Part shown: positions 24,429 to 33,446 of the stretch, piece by piece
Position numbering within the stretch: the stretch's first letter is position 1
Layout of the letters: every line of letters begins with the position of its first letter
Source of the DNA: Roseibacillus sp.
Lineage (GTDB): Bacteria; Verrucomicrobiota; Verrucomicrobiia; Verrucomicrobiales; Akkermansiaceae
Assembly: GCA_029242545.1 (NCBI GenBank)
Contig: JAQWTV010000155.1
Coordinates: 1-64,000 of the forward strand
Reading direction: 5' to 3'
DNA: 64,000 nucleotides
The notes under the pieces: model-generated
What the model was told of the DNA's origin: nothing
The model's input: only the letters and a program-made list of their open reading frames with translations
The model's database searches: none
Translations under genes and position numbers: made by a program

Positions 24429-24544
24429 TTTCAAGGGCGAAGTTACTTCAAAGCCCACGAGAACAAACCCAAACACCCCGGGGCGCGAGGTCGGGGAGAT
24501 TCTGTTTGCACTATCGGCGAAGAGCCCTAGCATCCGGGCTTCCT

Positions 24545-24922
24545 ATGAAAACCTTGGCGTTCATCCCGGCGATCCTGTTTTTAGCACTGAGTTTCTCATC
24601 CTGTGGCTTGAGCTGCAATGGGTGCTCTTCGAAGAAGTATGTCGAAATTGAGGAAGTGGAATGGATTGAGGAAGAGGTGATAGCAGAGCCGGGGCCCAAG
24701 GGTGGGACTGGCGAAACAGTCAAGGTGCGCCGCCCTGTTGTGAAAACTGTGCGGAAAGCTGCCAGCTGCGCTCCCTGCGGGTCATGGTATTGCACAGATC
24801 CGGACTGCGGAGGGACTGTGAGCAGTCAAGTCCTGAGAAGGGCCACCGGCCAGGGCTCGAGTGGAGAGCCGCATATCGGCTTGATCCCAACAATGAAAGA
24901 GCTCGCTCCGGAGGAGAACTAA
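24545..24922 (+). CDS. Cysteine-rich lipoprotein with CxxC motifs
   Basis: 125 residues. The signal sequence MKTLAFIPAILFLALSF leads to the lipobox FSSC (Cys20). The mature protein begins CGLSCNGC, has an acidic Val/Glu-rich stretch (VEIEEVEWIEEEVIAE), and then SCAPCGSWYCTDPDC, making CxxC motifs CNGC and CAPC plus further cysteines. It may bind a metal or shuttle disulfides; no known family was recognised. It lies between pdhB and the E2 gene but ends at its own strong terminator, so E2 probably has a separate promoter. Confidence 0.7.
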   Translation: MKTLAFIPAILFLALSFSSCGLSCNGCSSKKYVEIEEVEWIEEEVIAEPGPKGGTGETVKVRRPVVKTVRKAASCAPCGSWYCTDPDCGGTVSSQVLRRATGQGSSGEPHIGLIPTMKELAPEEN

Positions 24923-24947
24923 GCCCCGGAAAGGAACTATTTTCCTG

Positions 24948-24981
24948 CGGGCTCTCCTTCACCGGGGAGCCCGTTTATTTT
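24948..24981 (+). terminator. Intrinsic terminator after the Cys-rich lipoprotein
   Basis: CGGGCTCTCC (24948-24957) pairs with GGGGAGCCCG (24964-24973) in ten pairs including one T-G wobble, loop TTCACC, followed by TTTATTTT. This is a strong Rho-independent terminator separating the E1 gene pair and the lipoprotein from the E2 gene. Confidence 0.9.
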
Positions 24982-25101
24982 AAGCCGCGCCCAAATCCCG
25001 GGTTACACTAGCACGAAGGTTGATCACCTTATCTTAAAACTATCACCCCCGCTCTTGACCGGAGCTAAGCTTTAAGTCCAACTTTCCCCACGCATCGACC
25101 C

Positions 25102-26460
25102 ATGGCAACGCACATTGAAATGCCCAAGCTTTCGGACACCATGACCGAGGGGACCGTGGTTCGCTGGCTCAAGAGTGTCGGCGATCAGGTGGAAATCGGT
25201 GATGAAATCGCCGAAATTGAGACGGATAAGGCCACCATGGCTATGGAGGCCTTTGATGAGGGGATTCTGTCAGAAATCTTGATTGAAGAAGGAGCTAAAG
25301 CCGAAATTGGGGCGACCCTTGCAGTCCTCAGGGACGAAGGGGAGGGAGATCCTGCTCCAGCTGCACCAGTGGAAGAACCCGAGCCGGTTCCCGTGCAGCC
25401 TGCTGCGCCCACGGTTGATGAGCCTGCGCCTTCTCCTGCCGAACCAGAGCCCGTAGCAGTAGACCCTGCACCTGCGCCTTCCGCTGCCCCACCTGTAACC
25501 GAGGATGCTCCTCAAGCGCCTACAACTTCTGACCGTATCAAAGCTTCTCCTTTGGCGCGGAAGCTGGCCGTGGCCCATGGGGTTGACCTCTCTGTTCTGA
25601 GCGGGAGTGGCCCAGGAGGCCGAATCATTAAGAAAGATGTAGAAGCAGCCGCGGCCGGTAAACCCGTGGCGATGGTTTCCGAAAGCGAGCCAGCAGCCCC
25701 AGCCCCCCCTGCAGCAGCTCCAGCTCCTCCTGCAGCAGCAGCTCCGGCTCCAGCGCCTTCACTTGGGGTGGGGGACCATCGAGTCGAATTGTCCAGCCTT
25801 CGCCGCATCATAGCGGAGCGCCTGCTGACCTCCAAGACGACGATTCCTCATTTCTACCTTCATGCGGAAGCAGATGCCGCGCCCCTGATGGAAATCAGGC
25901 GTCAGATCAACCTCCAGGCAGAGGCCACCCATGGGAACAAGTATACCGTGAATGACCTCGTCCTAAAGGCGGTTATCGGGGCCCTGCAGGCTGTTCCCAG
26001 CGTCAACGCGACTTTTCGAGGAGATCACATTCATCAGTTTGGAGAGATAGGCGTGTCCGTTGCAGTTGCAGTCGAAGATGGTCTGGTCACTCCGGTAGTG
26101 AAGAATGCTGCGGCCAAGTCGTTACTTCAAATATCCAAAGAGGTCAAAGACCTCGCCATCCGGGCCCGTGATGGAAAGCTTCTCCCGAACGAATTTGACG
26201 GAGGAACCATCACGGTTTCAAACCTCGGCTCCTATGGGGTGGAGTCGTTTGATGCGATTATCAACCCGCCACAGGCTGCGATTATATCGGTGGGAAGCAT
26301 TGTAGAGAAGGCGGTCGTTGCAGACGGAGAAATCGTTCCCGGCCTGCGGATCAACCTCGGACTCTCTTGTGATCACCGAGTGGTCGATGGAGCAGTCGGT
26401 GCCGAATTTCTCTCGCAGGTGAAAAAGCTGATTGAAAAGCCCGCGCTAATGCTGGTCTAA
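25102..26460 (+). CDS. pdhC: Pyruvate dehydrogenase E2, dihydrolipoyl acetyltransferase
   Basis: 452 residues. The lipoyl domain is at 1 to about 78, with the lipoylated Lys in EIETDKATMAMEAFDEG. A Pro/Ala/Glu linker follows. The E1/E3-binding domain is at about 148-185 (KASPLARKLAVAHG...GSGPGGRIIKKDVE). After a second Ala/Pro linker comes the acetyltransferase core from about 225, ending in the active site CDHRVVDGA. It has a single lipoyl domain, like many non-proteobacterial E2s. The E3 gene lies 23 kb away at 49439. A terminator upstream argues for an independent promoter. Confidence 0.94.
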   Translation: MATHIEMPKLSDTMTEGTVVRWLKSVGDQVEIGDEIAEIETDKATMAMEAFDEGILSEILIEEGAKAEIGATLAVLRDEGEGDPAPAAPVEEPEPVPVQPAAPTVDEPAPSPAEPEPVAVDPAPAPSAAPPVTEDAPQAPTTSDRIKASPLARKLAVAHGVDLSVLSGSGPGGRIIKKDVEAAAAGKPVAMVSESEPAAPAPPAAAPAPPAAAAPAPAPSLGVGDHRVELSSLRRIIAERLLTSKTTIPHFYLHAEADAAPLMEIRRQINLQAEATHGNKYTVNDLVLKAVIGALQAVPSVNATFRGDHIHQFGEIGVSVAVAVEDGLVTPVVKNAAAKSLLQISKEVKDLAIRARDGKLLPNEFDGGTITVSNLGSYGVESFDAIINPPQAAIISVGSIVEKAVVADGEIVPGLRINLGLSCDHRVVDGAVGAEFLSQVKKLIEKPALMLV

Positions 26461-26546
26461 CCCTCAGGATCACATCTGCCCTGAAAGCTGGCAGGAGGGG
26501 CCAGCAACTCCCGGGGCAGCCCGCGTCACAGGACCAAAGACCCTCG

Positions 26547-27707
26547 ATGTTTCGTAACCTCGTCGCATTAGCATTGATGGCCCTGCCGCTTGCAGCAGAG
26601 CGCTCCCAAATCTGGTCTGCCCAAGAAATGTGTGCCGAGGCACATTCAATAGTGATCGGGGAGCGGGTTGGAGCGAGCAAGGTCAGAGTCGAAGAATGGC
26701 TGATGGAGCCGCCTGATGGGGAAAAAGCGAGCCACGTCATCGAGATTATGGGCCTGGAGAAAAACCAGAAGGTGGTCGTTGTTCCGGGATTAGCCCAGAA
26801 AGCGCAAGGCCCTGTCACCTGGCGTCTCAAATCGCAACGCCTCATGTGCTTTCTGGTTGAAAAAGGGGGCCGGTGGCAGGCGATGGCGCAGGGGGAAACG
26901 GGTAGCTCGGGACTGGTGTGGATTGAGGAGGGCCAATGCTACGTCTATCAGCAAATCAAGGACCAAGACGATCCCGGTCGCACTGCCTACAGCCTGGTAG
27001 CCTCAAGGTTTTGTCAAACAGAAGCGCAGTTGCTTGCGCGAGTCCGGCAAGGCCTGGGTGATCGCAAGAAATGGGAAGAAGTTCTGGCAATAGAGAGCCC
27101 CGAGGAACAGGCCATCGTTCTATGCTCATACCTGCTGCGTCGGACCTCTCCCGAAAGTGAATATGGAACCTATCGCAAACGAGTGCGGACACTCCTTTCC
27201 AGCCTAGGGGAGCATGCCGTCGGAGAGCTGGTGATTCTTTTGCGAAATGCAACAGAAGGAGACAAGTTTGACGAGGCAGTTCTTATTCTCAAGGATCTCG
27301 GGCCACTAGCCAAGCCCGCGGTCCTTGATATTGTCCGGCTTCTTCAAAATCCTGGCTCTGTGGATGCGGCAATCGCGATTGAGGCCCTTGGAAGAATCGG
27401 GGATGCCACGGTGGCCCCCCACCTCCTTCCCTTCCTAACAGATACCTTAGCAGTGCGCGCGGAGGTGGCAGGAGCGATGGCGCAATTTGGCTACCGGGAC
27501 TCCATTAAGCTCCTCGAAAAAGCGCTTCCAGATTCAGATGCTGTGAATGCAGAGGACGCCCATCATATTTATGCTATGTTGCAGGCTCTACACGAACTGG
27601 GTTCCGAGGAAGCTCCGCGCCTCACCGCTAATTATCTGCGTGTTCCAGCGATGGGACATATGCACAACCTGCTAGAGCCTTTCCTGCAGGGGCCCGCCGA
27701 AGAATAG
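26547..27707 (+). CDS. Secreted HEAT-repeat protein
   Basis: 386 residues with a short signal peptide (LVALALMALPLAAERS). The N-terminal half is a mixed beta region containing IVIGERVGASKVRVEEW and LMCFLVEKGGRW. The C-terminal half (about residues 220-380) has HEAT/PBS-type helical repeats: LGEHAVGELVILLRNA, LGPLAKPAVLDIVRLLQN, IEALGRIGDATVAPHLLPFL and VRAEVAGAMAQFGYRDSIKLLEKAL. Such repeats usually bind protein partners. It follows the E2 gene by 86 nt, but a functional link is not evident. Confidence 0.75.
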   Translation: MFRNLVALALMALPLAAERSQIWSAQEMCAEAHSIVIGERVGASKVRVEEWLMEPPDGEKASHVIEIMGLEKNQKVVVVPGLAQKAQGPVTWRLKSQRLMCFLVEKGGRWQAMAQGETGSSGLVWIEEGQCYVYQQIKDQDDPGRTAYSLVASRFCQTEAQLLARVRQGLGDRKKWEEVLAIESPEEQAIVLCSYLLRRTSPESEYGTYRKRVRTLLSSLGEHAVGELVILLRNATEGDKFDEAVLILKDLGPLAKPAVLDIVRLLQNPGSVDAAIAIEALGRIGDATVAPHLLPFLTDTLAVRAEVAGAMAQFGYRDSIKLLEKALPDSDAVNAEDAHHIYAMLQALHELGSEEAPRLTANYLRVPAMGHMHNLLEPFLQGPAEE

Positions 27708-27755
27708 AGGCGAGGCAGTTGCTACGACACTGGGCCGAGTTTGAACCCGGCTCTT

Positions 27756-28901
27756 CTAGTAAAGCCGGAGTCCACCCGCCTGAGCGGAGGCGCCTCCTGG
27801 GGTGAGACTGCCAGGTCCGCTGCCGCCATGGCCAAGCTGCATCCTTCCGAGCCAGTTGATGCCCTTGCAGATGCTGGCCATTAGAGGAATCCCGATGACT
27901 GGCACCAGACATGCGGCAATGGCAATACCGCTGCTTAGTCGAGGTGCCTGGCTGAGGTTGGGGTGGGAAGCCATAACTCGGTTCCATTCTTTTGGAAGGC
28001 CCCCAATCGCAACGAACAGCCAGTAAATATTGAAGCCAGGGATGAATAAGAAGCCGATGGCTTTTCCCGGAGAAATTTGGACATTGCCGGGCTGTATCAA
28101 ACTCCATGCGCGATGCAGGTAGATAAGGCCAAGGACTTGCGCCCATAACAGCAGTGGCCAGGCGGCAAAGCTCAATGGAGCCACATCTAAAAGGAAGGCA
28201 AGGATTGCGACTACCGGGGCGCCTGCAATCAGGCCAAGCCACAGCCCAAAGCTAGCCTTCGTGGGGCTGGGGCTTGGGAACGGCTCCCCGGAGGCGACTG
28301 AACCCGTGGAAGCTTGGCCAGGAGCGAGGGCTTGTCCCAACCCTCCAGCTGGAACGGCGCGTTGGGCGATTCCCGGCATGGTGGAAGGAATCATGCCGGG
28401 CGCTACCTGCCGCGCAGGCGCTGGCTGAGCCTGAGGCGATTGCTGTGCGGAAGCCTGAACGGGAGCAGTGGCCACGGCAGGCTGAACAGGTTGAACGAGT
28501 TGTGCGGGCTGCAGGGGCTGCAGGGGCTGCAGGGGCTGGACGGGCTGTGCTTGCAGAGGCGAGGCCTGCAGCGGCTGTGCTTGTAATGGAGCCGCCTGAA
28601 GGGGAGCTGCTTGGGCCAGTGGCCGGGAAGAGGTCGTCGGAGCGCCGGTGAGAAGTTGAGGGCGGGTAGCCTGAGCGGCTGGGGCCGGCTGGGCGGAAGG
28701 AGCACTCTCTACTGGGGCAAACAACCCTTCGACGTTTGTGGCAGGGATCCACTGATCCTGAAGCGCTGCTGTCCAGATCATGGTCTCCCGGGTAATCGAG
28801 CCGCTTGTGACGAAACCCTCCAGCTGTTCTGCGCTGTAGGGGCCATACCGCTCACCGTTTACTACGCTGATGAAGTACCACTGTTGCTCCGGCTCGGACA
28901 T
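27756..28901 (-). CDS. GYF_2 (DUF4339)-domain membrane protein with Gln/Pro-rich linker
   Basis: 381 residues. Residues about 7-60 are a GYF_2 domain (QWYFISVVNGERYGPYSAEQLEGFV ... W), a proline-peptide-binding module common at the N-terminus of PVC membrane proteins. Residues about 65-210 are a low-complexity linker of LQAxPLQ and PLQPLQP repeats. The C-terminal part has about four hydrophobic segments (FGLWLGLIAGAPVVAILAFLL; WPLLLWAQVLGLIYL; FLFIPGFNIYWLFVAIG; GIAIAACLVPVIGIPL) and ends in a Gly-rich tail. The start MSEPEQQWYF (28901) places GYF at the N-terminus. Its role is unknown; the DNA of the linker is a 12-bp repeat array. Confidence 0.75.
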   Translation of the reverse strand: MSEPEQQWYFISVVNGERYGPYSAEQLEGFVTSGSITRETMIWTAALQDQWIPATNVEGLFAPVESAPSAQPAPAAQATRPQLLTGAPTTSSRPLAQAAPLQAAPLQAQPLQASPLQAQPVQPLQPLQPLQPAQLVQPVQPAVATAPVQASAQQSPQAQPAPARQVAPGMIPSTMPGIAQRAVPAGGLGQALAPGQASTGSVASGEPFPSPSPTKASFGLWLGLIAGAPVVAILAFLLDVAPLSFAAWPLLLWAQVLGLIYLHRAWSLIQPGNVQISPGKAIGFLFIPGFNIYWLFVAIGGLPKEWNRVMASHPNLSQAPRLSSGIAIAACLVPVIGIPLMASICKGINWLGRMQLGHGGSGPGSLTPGGASAQAGGLRLY

Positions 28902-29013
28902 CTTGCGCTGATTAGTAGGCCGGACTGGCAAAAGTCGCAAGTAGCCAGTGCGGGGCACCCGCCGAGACGCCGACATTCAATAGGTCTAAGCAGCCAATAA
29001 AACTAAACCAACC

Positions 29014-30126
29014 TCAGCGAGGGAGGGGAGGGAGAAGGGGGTTCGCCTCGTTGATTTGCCTGGGAAGGAATTCGGAGGGGATGAAGAGAGGGCTAGCCTC
29101 TTGGACGTTGCGCTGCTCAGCAAGGGTTCTGGGCCATGCCTGATGGTCGATAAGCTCCCCTCCATACCGCATCTCAACAACCTGCCCGAAATGCGCCCGC
29201 TCTCCAAGGAGGTGCAGGTCTCGCTCGTCACCAGGCGGAATGATATAGGTATATTGGAGCAACTCCTCGCCAGTGTCGCCCCAGTCAAGAGGAGGAGTGG
29301 TCCACTTGTGACTCAGATTGCTGTCTGAAGTGGCCTGATAGACCTTGCCGTTGCGCTTGTCGTAGAATGTGACCTGGATGGAAAGCTTGTTCTTGTCTAC
29401 TCCCTGCCCCGGGGCGGCAAGGATGGGAATGGTGAGGACTACCCGCTTGCTGCCATTCTCCCCTCTGTCACTGTAGTGACGAATGCGGCCGAGTCTCATT
29501 TTCCCTTCCATGCCCATTGCCTGCTCGAACCCGAGGCTCAGTTTTCGGGAAGCTAGTTCATAAAGAGCTCCTGCTCTGACAGGCCCAAGGTTAAAAACCT
29601 TCTGGTAATAATCCGCGGCTTTGTCGTAGTGCCCGACTGCACTAAAGACCTCCGCAAACTGGTAAAGTACGTTAGGCTCCGCGGGCGCAATAACTTCAGC
29701 GGATTCCAGCTTGAGAACCGCCGCGCCGATATTGTCCCTCACGCGCGCCTCACGCGCTTCGACGACAAGCCTTTCAACCTCTGGGTTGGCGATAAAAGGA
29801 GCTTTCAGGGTCGGAGAGGCGTTCAGTGGTCCGGCTTCGCTGCTCACCATTTCTTCCGCGGTGGTGAGCGCTGCCGGGAGAGGGGAGGGCTCAGCCGCAG
29901 GATCGGCTGTCGACTGCGGTATTGCGTCGAGGAGTTTGCCAGCAGGCTGCTGGTAAGGGAGATATTCCGTAACCACTCGCTCAACCACCACTGGCGGGTC
30001 CTGAGATTTAGCGCGAAGCGCCAGTGCAAGCCCGACGGCCACTATCTCAATAAAAGCGATGACAGCTAGCACCCAGCACGCTACGCGAAAAGTGCTCAGG
30101 CTGGAACTTGTAGATGGAGAGCTCAA
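29014..30126 (-). CDS. Single-pass membrane protein with TPR-like segment
   Basis: 370 residues. An N-terminal transmembrane helix (VACWVLAVIAFIEIVAVGLALAL, about 14-37) is followed by a Pro/Ala-rich linker. A TPR-like helical pair comes next (IGAAVLKLESAEVIAPAEPNVLYQFAEVFSAVGHYDKAADYYQKVFNLGP, about 132-182, split by turns), then a C-terminal beta domain. The tetratricopeptide pattern suggests a scaffold facing the periplasm. It lies 112 nt upstream of the GYF protein on the same strand and may share a transcription unit. No family name assigned. Confidence 0.65.
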   Translation of the reverse strand: MSSPSTSSSLSTFRVACWVLAVIAFIEIVAVGLALALRAKSQDPPVVVERVVTEYLPYQQPAGKLLDAIPQSTADPAAEPSPLPAALTTAEEMVSSEAGPLNASPTLKAPFIANPEVERLVVEAREARVRDNIGAAVLKLESAEVIAPAEPNVLYQFAEVFSAVGHYDKAADYYQKVFNLGPVRAGALYELASRKLSLGFEQAMGMEGKMRLGRIRHYSDRGENGSKRVVLTIPILAAPGQGVDKNKLSIQVTFYDKRNGKVYQATSDSNLSHKWTTPPLDWGDTGEELLQYTYIIPPGDERDLHLLGERAHFGQVVEMRYGGELIDHQAWPRTLAEQRNVQEASPLFIPSEFLPRQINEANPLLPPLPR

Positions 30127-30290
30127 AGACAGGAGACCCGAACCCTACCGTCAGCCCTCATGGGAGTCAATGACCCCAGTCGGATGCACGCTCAGGCGAA
30201 TAACTAGGCCTCCCTGAGTGGCGAGAGGAATTCGTGGCTCCGTATTGAGATGTTTGCAAGCCGTGCAGATCCGCAGTATCAACCATCAAA

Positions 30291-31562
30291 GTGCCACCCC
30301 GTCTTTTACCAGCCCCGGAACTCCGCCCGGTTGACATTGCTCTTGCTCCGGCCGAGGCCGCTGCGGCTCTCCGCCATTTGCCGGGCTTGGCTTTTTACGA
30401 TAGCTCAGGAAACCTCGCCCGCTCTCAGGCGTTATCCATCATAGCGGCTTGTCCTACCGGAGAGCTAGAGGGGAGCATGGAAGACGTTGGGGAGCTCAGA
30501 GAGCAGATCCAAGAGCGTATAGTAAGAAGCCCGGATTGCGGGTTTCCTCTCGGGGCGGCTTGCGGGTGGATTGGCTATGATGGAGATTTCAGCTTTGGGT
30601 TCTATGATGACCTGCTTGTCTACAATCATGCCACGGGGCAGTGGTTCGAAGTTGGCTCCCTCTGCGAACATCTACAACCTGCTCCACTGCCTGAGCTTGA
30701 AATTGCGGGTCCCTGGCGCAGCAACTTGAGCCGAAGGCAGTTCGTCGATCGGGTTCGCCGTGCCCAAGCCTACATCGCCAACGGCGATATCTACCAGATG
30801 AACCTGTCTCAGCAGTTCAGCGCGGACTTCCCAAAAACAGAATCTCTGTTTCCGCTTTACGACCGTTTGCGAAGCGTTTCTCCGGCGCCCATGGCCGCTT
30901 ATATGGTCCGTGGAGACCGCGAGATTCTCTCTTCTTCTCCAGAGACCTTCTTGAACATGCACGGGCGCTCTATCGAAACACGGCCAATCAAGGGAACTCG
31001 TCCCCGCTTTGCGGATCCCGAGCTGGACAGCAGGTCTGCATTTGAGCTCCAGACGTGCGAAAAGGAGATAGCAGAACTCGTTATGATCACCGACCTTGAG
31101 CGTAACGATCTGGGCCGGGTATGTGAGTTTGGCACAATTGCGGTTACTGAAATGCTTAAGCATGAGCGCCTTGAACAGGTGCATCATCTGGTCTCGACTG
31201 TGACCGGGCAGCTTCGGGAGGAGGCAGACCAGCTAGAAGCGCTGCAGGCCTGCTACCCTGGCGGAAGTATTACGGGCGCTCCCAAGAGGAGGGCCATGGA
31301 GATCATCGAGGAACTCGAAACTGTGCCCCGGGGGCTTTATACCGGGGCGATAGGCTACCTAGGGTTTAATGGGGAAAGTCAGTTCAATATTGCGATTCGA
31401 ACCCTGGAGAGGCGGGGCTCCCGATTGTCCTTCGGAGTGGGTGCGGGTATTGTGGCCGATTCGGACCCCGAGATGGAATTTGAGGAGACCCTGCAGAAGG
31501 CAGAGGGAATCCGACTGGCTCTTGGGGAGAGGTGGTCCCAGCTGGCAGAGCGCCGGGGCTAG
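30291..31562 (+). CDS. pabB: Aminodeoxychorismate synthase component I
   Basis: 423-residue chorismate-binding enzyme. It converts chorismate to 4-amino-4-deoxychorismate on the route to p-aminobenzoate and folate, using ammonia from PabA. The decisive motif is TRPIKGTRPR: PIKGT marks PabB, where anthranilate synthase TrpE has PIAGT. Other conserved blocks are QMNLSQQF, ELVMITDLERNDLGRVC, CYPGGSITGAPKRRAMEII and LSFGVGAGIVADSDPEMEFEET. GTG 30291 is the best start. No pabA or pabC is adjacent. Its stop overlaps the stop of mlaD tail-to-tail by 4 bp. Confidence 0.92.
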   Translation: MPPRLLPAPELRPVDIALAPAEAAAALRHLPGLAFYDSSGNLARSQALSIIAACPTGELEGSMEDVGELREQIQERIVRSPDCGFPLGAACGWIGYDGDFSFGFYDDLLVYNHATGQWFEVGSLCEHLQPAPLPELEIAGPWRSNLSRRQFVDRVRRAQAYIANGDIYQMNLSQQFSADFPKTESLFPLYDRLRSVSPAPMAAYMVRGDREILSSSPETFLNMHGRSIETRPIKGTRPRFADPELDSRSAFELQTCEKEIAELVMITDLERNDLGRVCEFGTIAVTEMLKHERLEQVHHLVSTVTGQLREEADQLEALQACYPGGSITGAPKRRAMEIIEELETVPRGLYTGAIGYLGFNGESQFNIAIRTLERRGSRLSFGVGAGIVADSDPEMEFEETLQKAEGIRLALGERWSQLAERRG

Positions 31563-32593
31563 CGGCGGCGGCCGCGGAAACGGTTGCGGGGGTCGCTCGC
31601 CTCAGGCGTTTCGTCATCCTTGTATCTGAGGATCCCGTAATGACGGAGGTTGCGCATGAAGGTCTTGGCGTCTCCTTTCATGTCCCGGTCATAGGCGAGA
31701 GAGCCGAGCAGACCTTCACTTCCGGTAACGCTGCTGAGGGCCCCCCGGGCCTCGCTGGCCACCTCCGATATGGAATCGACAGCTTGAGGAACTTTCCGGA
31801 GCGTCGGACCGAGTTTGCTAATTTCGGAAGAGGCTTGATTGAAGGTTCCCTCAGCGGCCTTTGCCGCGTTGTCGAAACTGGCGACGGCGTCCTGAGCGCC
31901 TGCGATCAGAGGCTTGATTTCCACGCTTGCCTCTCGAATTGCATCAGTAGCTCCATCAAGGTTTTCGAGAGAGCGGCTGAATTTGGCGATATTATCCTCG
32001 GTGATTAACCCAGAGTTAATCCTCTCAAGGCTCTCGGCAAGTTGCCCTGATACGGCGCGAAGGTCGTCGAGGGCGGTATCAACTTTGGAGAGTGTTGTTT
32101 TGCCACGCGAGATAAGAGCTACAGCGTCGGAAGCAATCTGTTCCGCATCAGTCTGGAGCGCATCAAGCCCTCCGGCTTCTGCTCCGACGATGAAATCGCC
32201 ATCCTTGATATAGGTTCCGGATTTTTGCTCCGGCGCTGCTGGAGGTGAGATTGTGATCGCTTTATCCCCGAGAATACTCAGGGAGGAAATCTGAAATACA
32301 GAATTACGGTCGATCTTTGGGGTGCTCTTTCGAATGACCATATCGACCTCGATTTTTCCTTCTTCCGTCAGGGAGGGCTCTTCCACGACCTGCCCGACCT
32401 GAGCGCCTGACAGGCGGACTTGGCTTCCTTTGATCAGTCCGGAGGCATCGCTAAAGGTGACAGTAATGGTGTAGACACCGCGAAATCGGTCCGCAAAGCG
32501 GCCAAATTGCATGATAAGCACTCCAAGCAGAGCAAGCCCCACGAAAAGGAAAAACCCTACTAGGGTTTCGATTCGCTTCGGGGAATTAGCCAT
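31559..32593 (-). CDS. mlaD: MlaD/MCE-family periplasmic lipid-transport protein
   Basis: 344 residues. An N-terminal anchor (ETLVGFFLFVGLALLGVLIMQFG) is followed by the MCE domain (YTITVTFSDASGLIKGSQVRLSGAQVGQV ... DKAITISP, about 40-115). A long helical region follows (about 130-300), rich in Ala/Ser/Asp as in PVC and mycobacterial MCE proteins. It works with an ABC ATPase and permease to move phospholipids between membranes. It follows mlaF by 18 nt on the same strand. The mlaE permease gene, normally adjacent, is not in this window. Confidence 0.88.
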   Translation of the reverse strand: MANSPKRIETLVGFFLFVGLALLGVLIMQFGRFADRFRGVYTITVTFSDASGLIKGSQVRLSGAQVGQVVEEPSLTEEGKIEVDMVIRKSTPKIDRNSVFQISSLSILGDKAITISPPAAPEQKSGTYIKDGDFIVGAEAGGLDALQTDAEQIASDAVALISRGKTTLSKVDTALDDLRAVSGQLAESLERINSGLITEDNIAKFSRSLENLDGATDAIREASVEIKPLIAGAQDAVASFDNAAKAAEGTFNQASSEISKLGPTLRKVPQAVDSISEVASEARGALSSVTGSEGLLGSLAYDRDMKGDAKTFMRNLRHYGILRYKDDETPEASDPRNRFRGRRR

Positions 32594-32611
32594 ACCTATA
32601 TGTTCCTCTGA

Positions 32612-33409
32612 CTAACCGCTGGTGTCAATGCAGGGAGCGTCCTGTTCACTGGCCTGCCGATCTGAGGGGGTTCCCCGGACAAACTCGACGATCTCCGGGT
32701 CTTTGGAGGCCCCTAACTCTTCAGCTGTTCCGTGCCACGAAATGACGCCCTCCTTCATGAAAGCGACGCGATCGGCAATCCTGAACACACTCCGGAGCTC
32801 ATGGGTAATCACAATGTTCGTGATATTATGGTCTGCCTGAAGATCCTTGATGAGATGATCAATGGAGGCCGAAGTGATCGGGTCCAGCCCGGCATGCGGT
32901 TCGTCATAAAGAACGCAAACGGGCTTTTCCACTACCGCGCGGGCAAGGGCCACTCTCTTGCGCATTCCCCCTGAGAGATCGGCGGGCATTTTTTTTTCCT
33001 GCCCGGGCATGCGCACTATTTCCAATGCCCGGCTCACACGGAGGTCAATTTCCTTGCGGTCGCGCAGCCCCGCCTCGCGCAGAGGGAAGGCAATATTTTG
33101 GCCGACGGAGAGAGAGTCAAAGAGTGCCCCCCCTTGAAACATCATGCTAACCTTACGCCGAACGGGTCCGAGGGCCCGCTCGGGAAGATCGGTAATATCC
33201 TCCCCTTCAATGAGAACAGAGCCCTTCCATGGGCGCATGAGGCCGCAGAGGTGCTTGATCAGGACGCTCTTTCCTCCTCCTGACCCACCAAGCAGGCAGA
33301 GGGTCTCTCCCCGGTAAACCTTCAGGTTAACTCCGCGCAGGACCTGCTGCCTTCCAAACCGCTGATGAAGATCTCGCACTTGGATAAAGAGCTCTCGTTC
33401 TTGGGGCAT
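32612..33409 (-). CDS. mlaF: ABC transporter ATP-binding protein, Mla/MCE type
   Basis: 265 residues with complete ABC ATPase motifs: Walker A GGSGGGKS at about residue 42, Q-loop MMFQGGALFDSL, signature LSGGMRKRVALARAV, Walker B VLYDEPHAGLDP, and the switch His in ITHEL. SLSVGQNIAFPLRE is characteristic of MlaF-like proteins. His replaces the usual Thr in DEPTAGLDP. The start MPQERELFIQV (33409) is chosen; the frame is open further upstream without homology. It is the first gene before mlaD and powers lipid transport. Confidence 0.92.
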   Translation of the reverse strand: MPQERELFIQVRDLHQRFGRQQVLRGVNLKVYRGETLCLLGGSGGGKSVLIKHLCGLMRPWKGSVLIEGEDITDLPERALGPVRRKVSMMFQGGALFDSLSVGQNIAFPLREAGLRDRKEIDLRVSRALEIVRMPGQEKKMPADLSGGMRKRVALARAVVEKPVCVLYDEPHAGLDPITSASIDHLIKDLQADHNITNIVITHELRSVFRIADRVAFMKEGVISWHGTAEELGASKDPEIVEFVRGTPSDRQASEQDAPCIDTSG

Positions 33410-33446
33410 GATAAAGCGTGGTGGGATGGGAACGTAATGAGAGCTT

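Noticed and set aside
24429-24544. Possible tRNA-Sec-like segment around ACTTCAAAG
   Set aside because: The anticodon-like string is present, but no acceptor, D or T arms of a tRNA-Sec can be built around it. No selC was found anywhere in the window.
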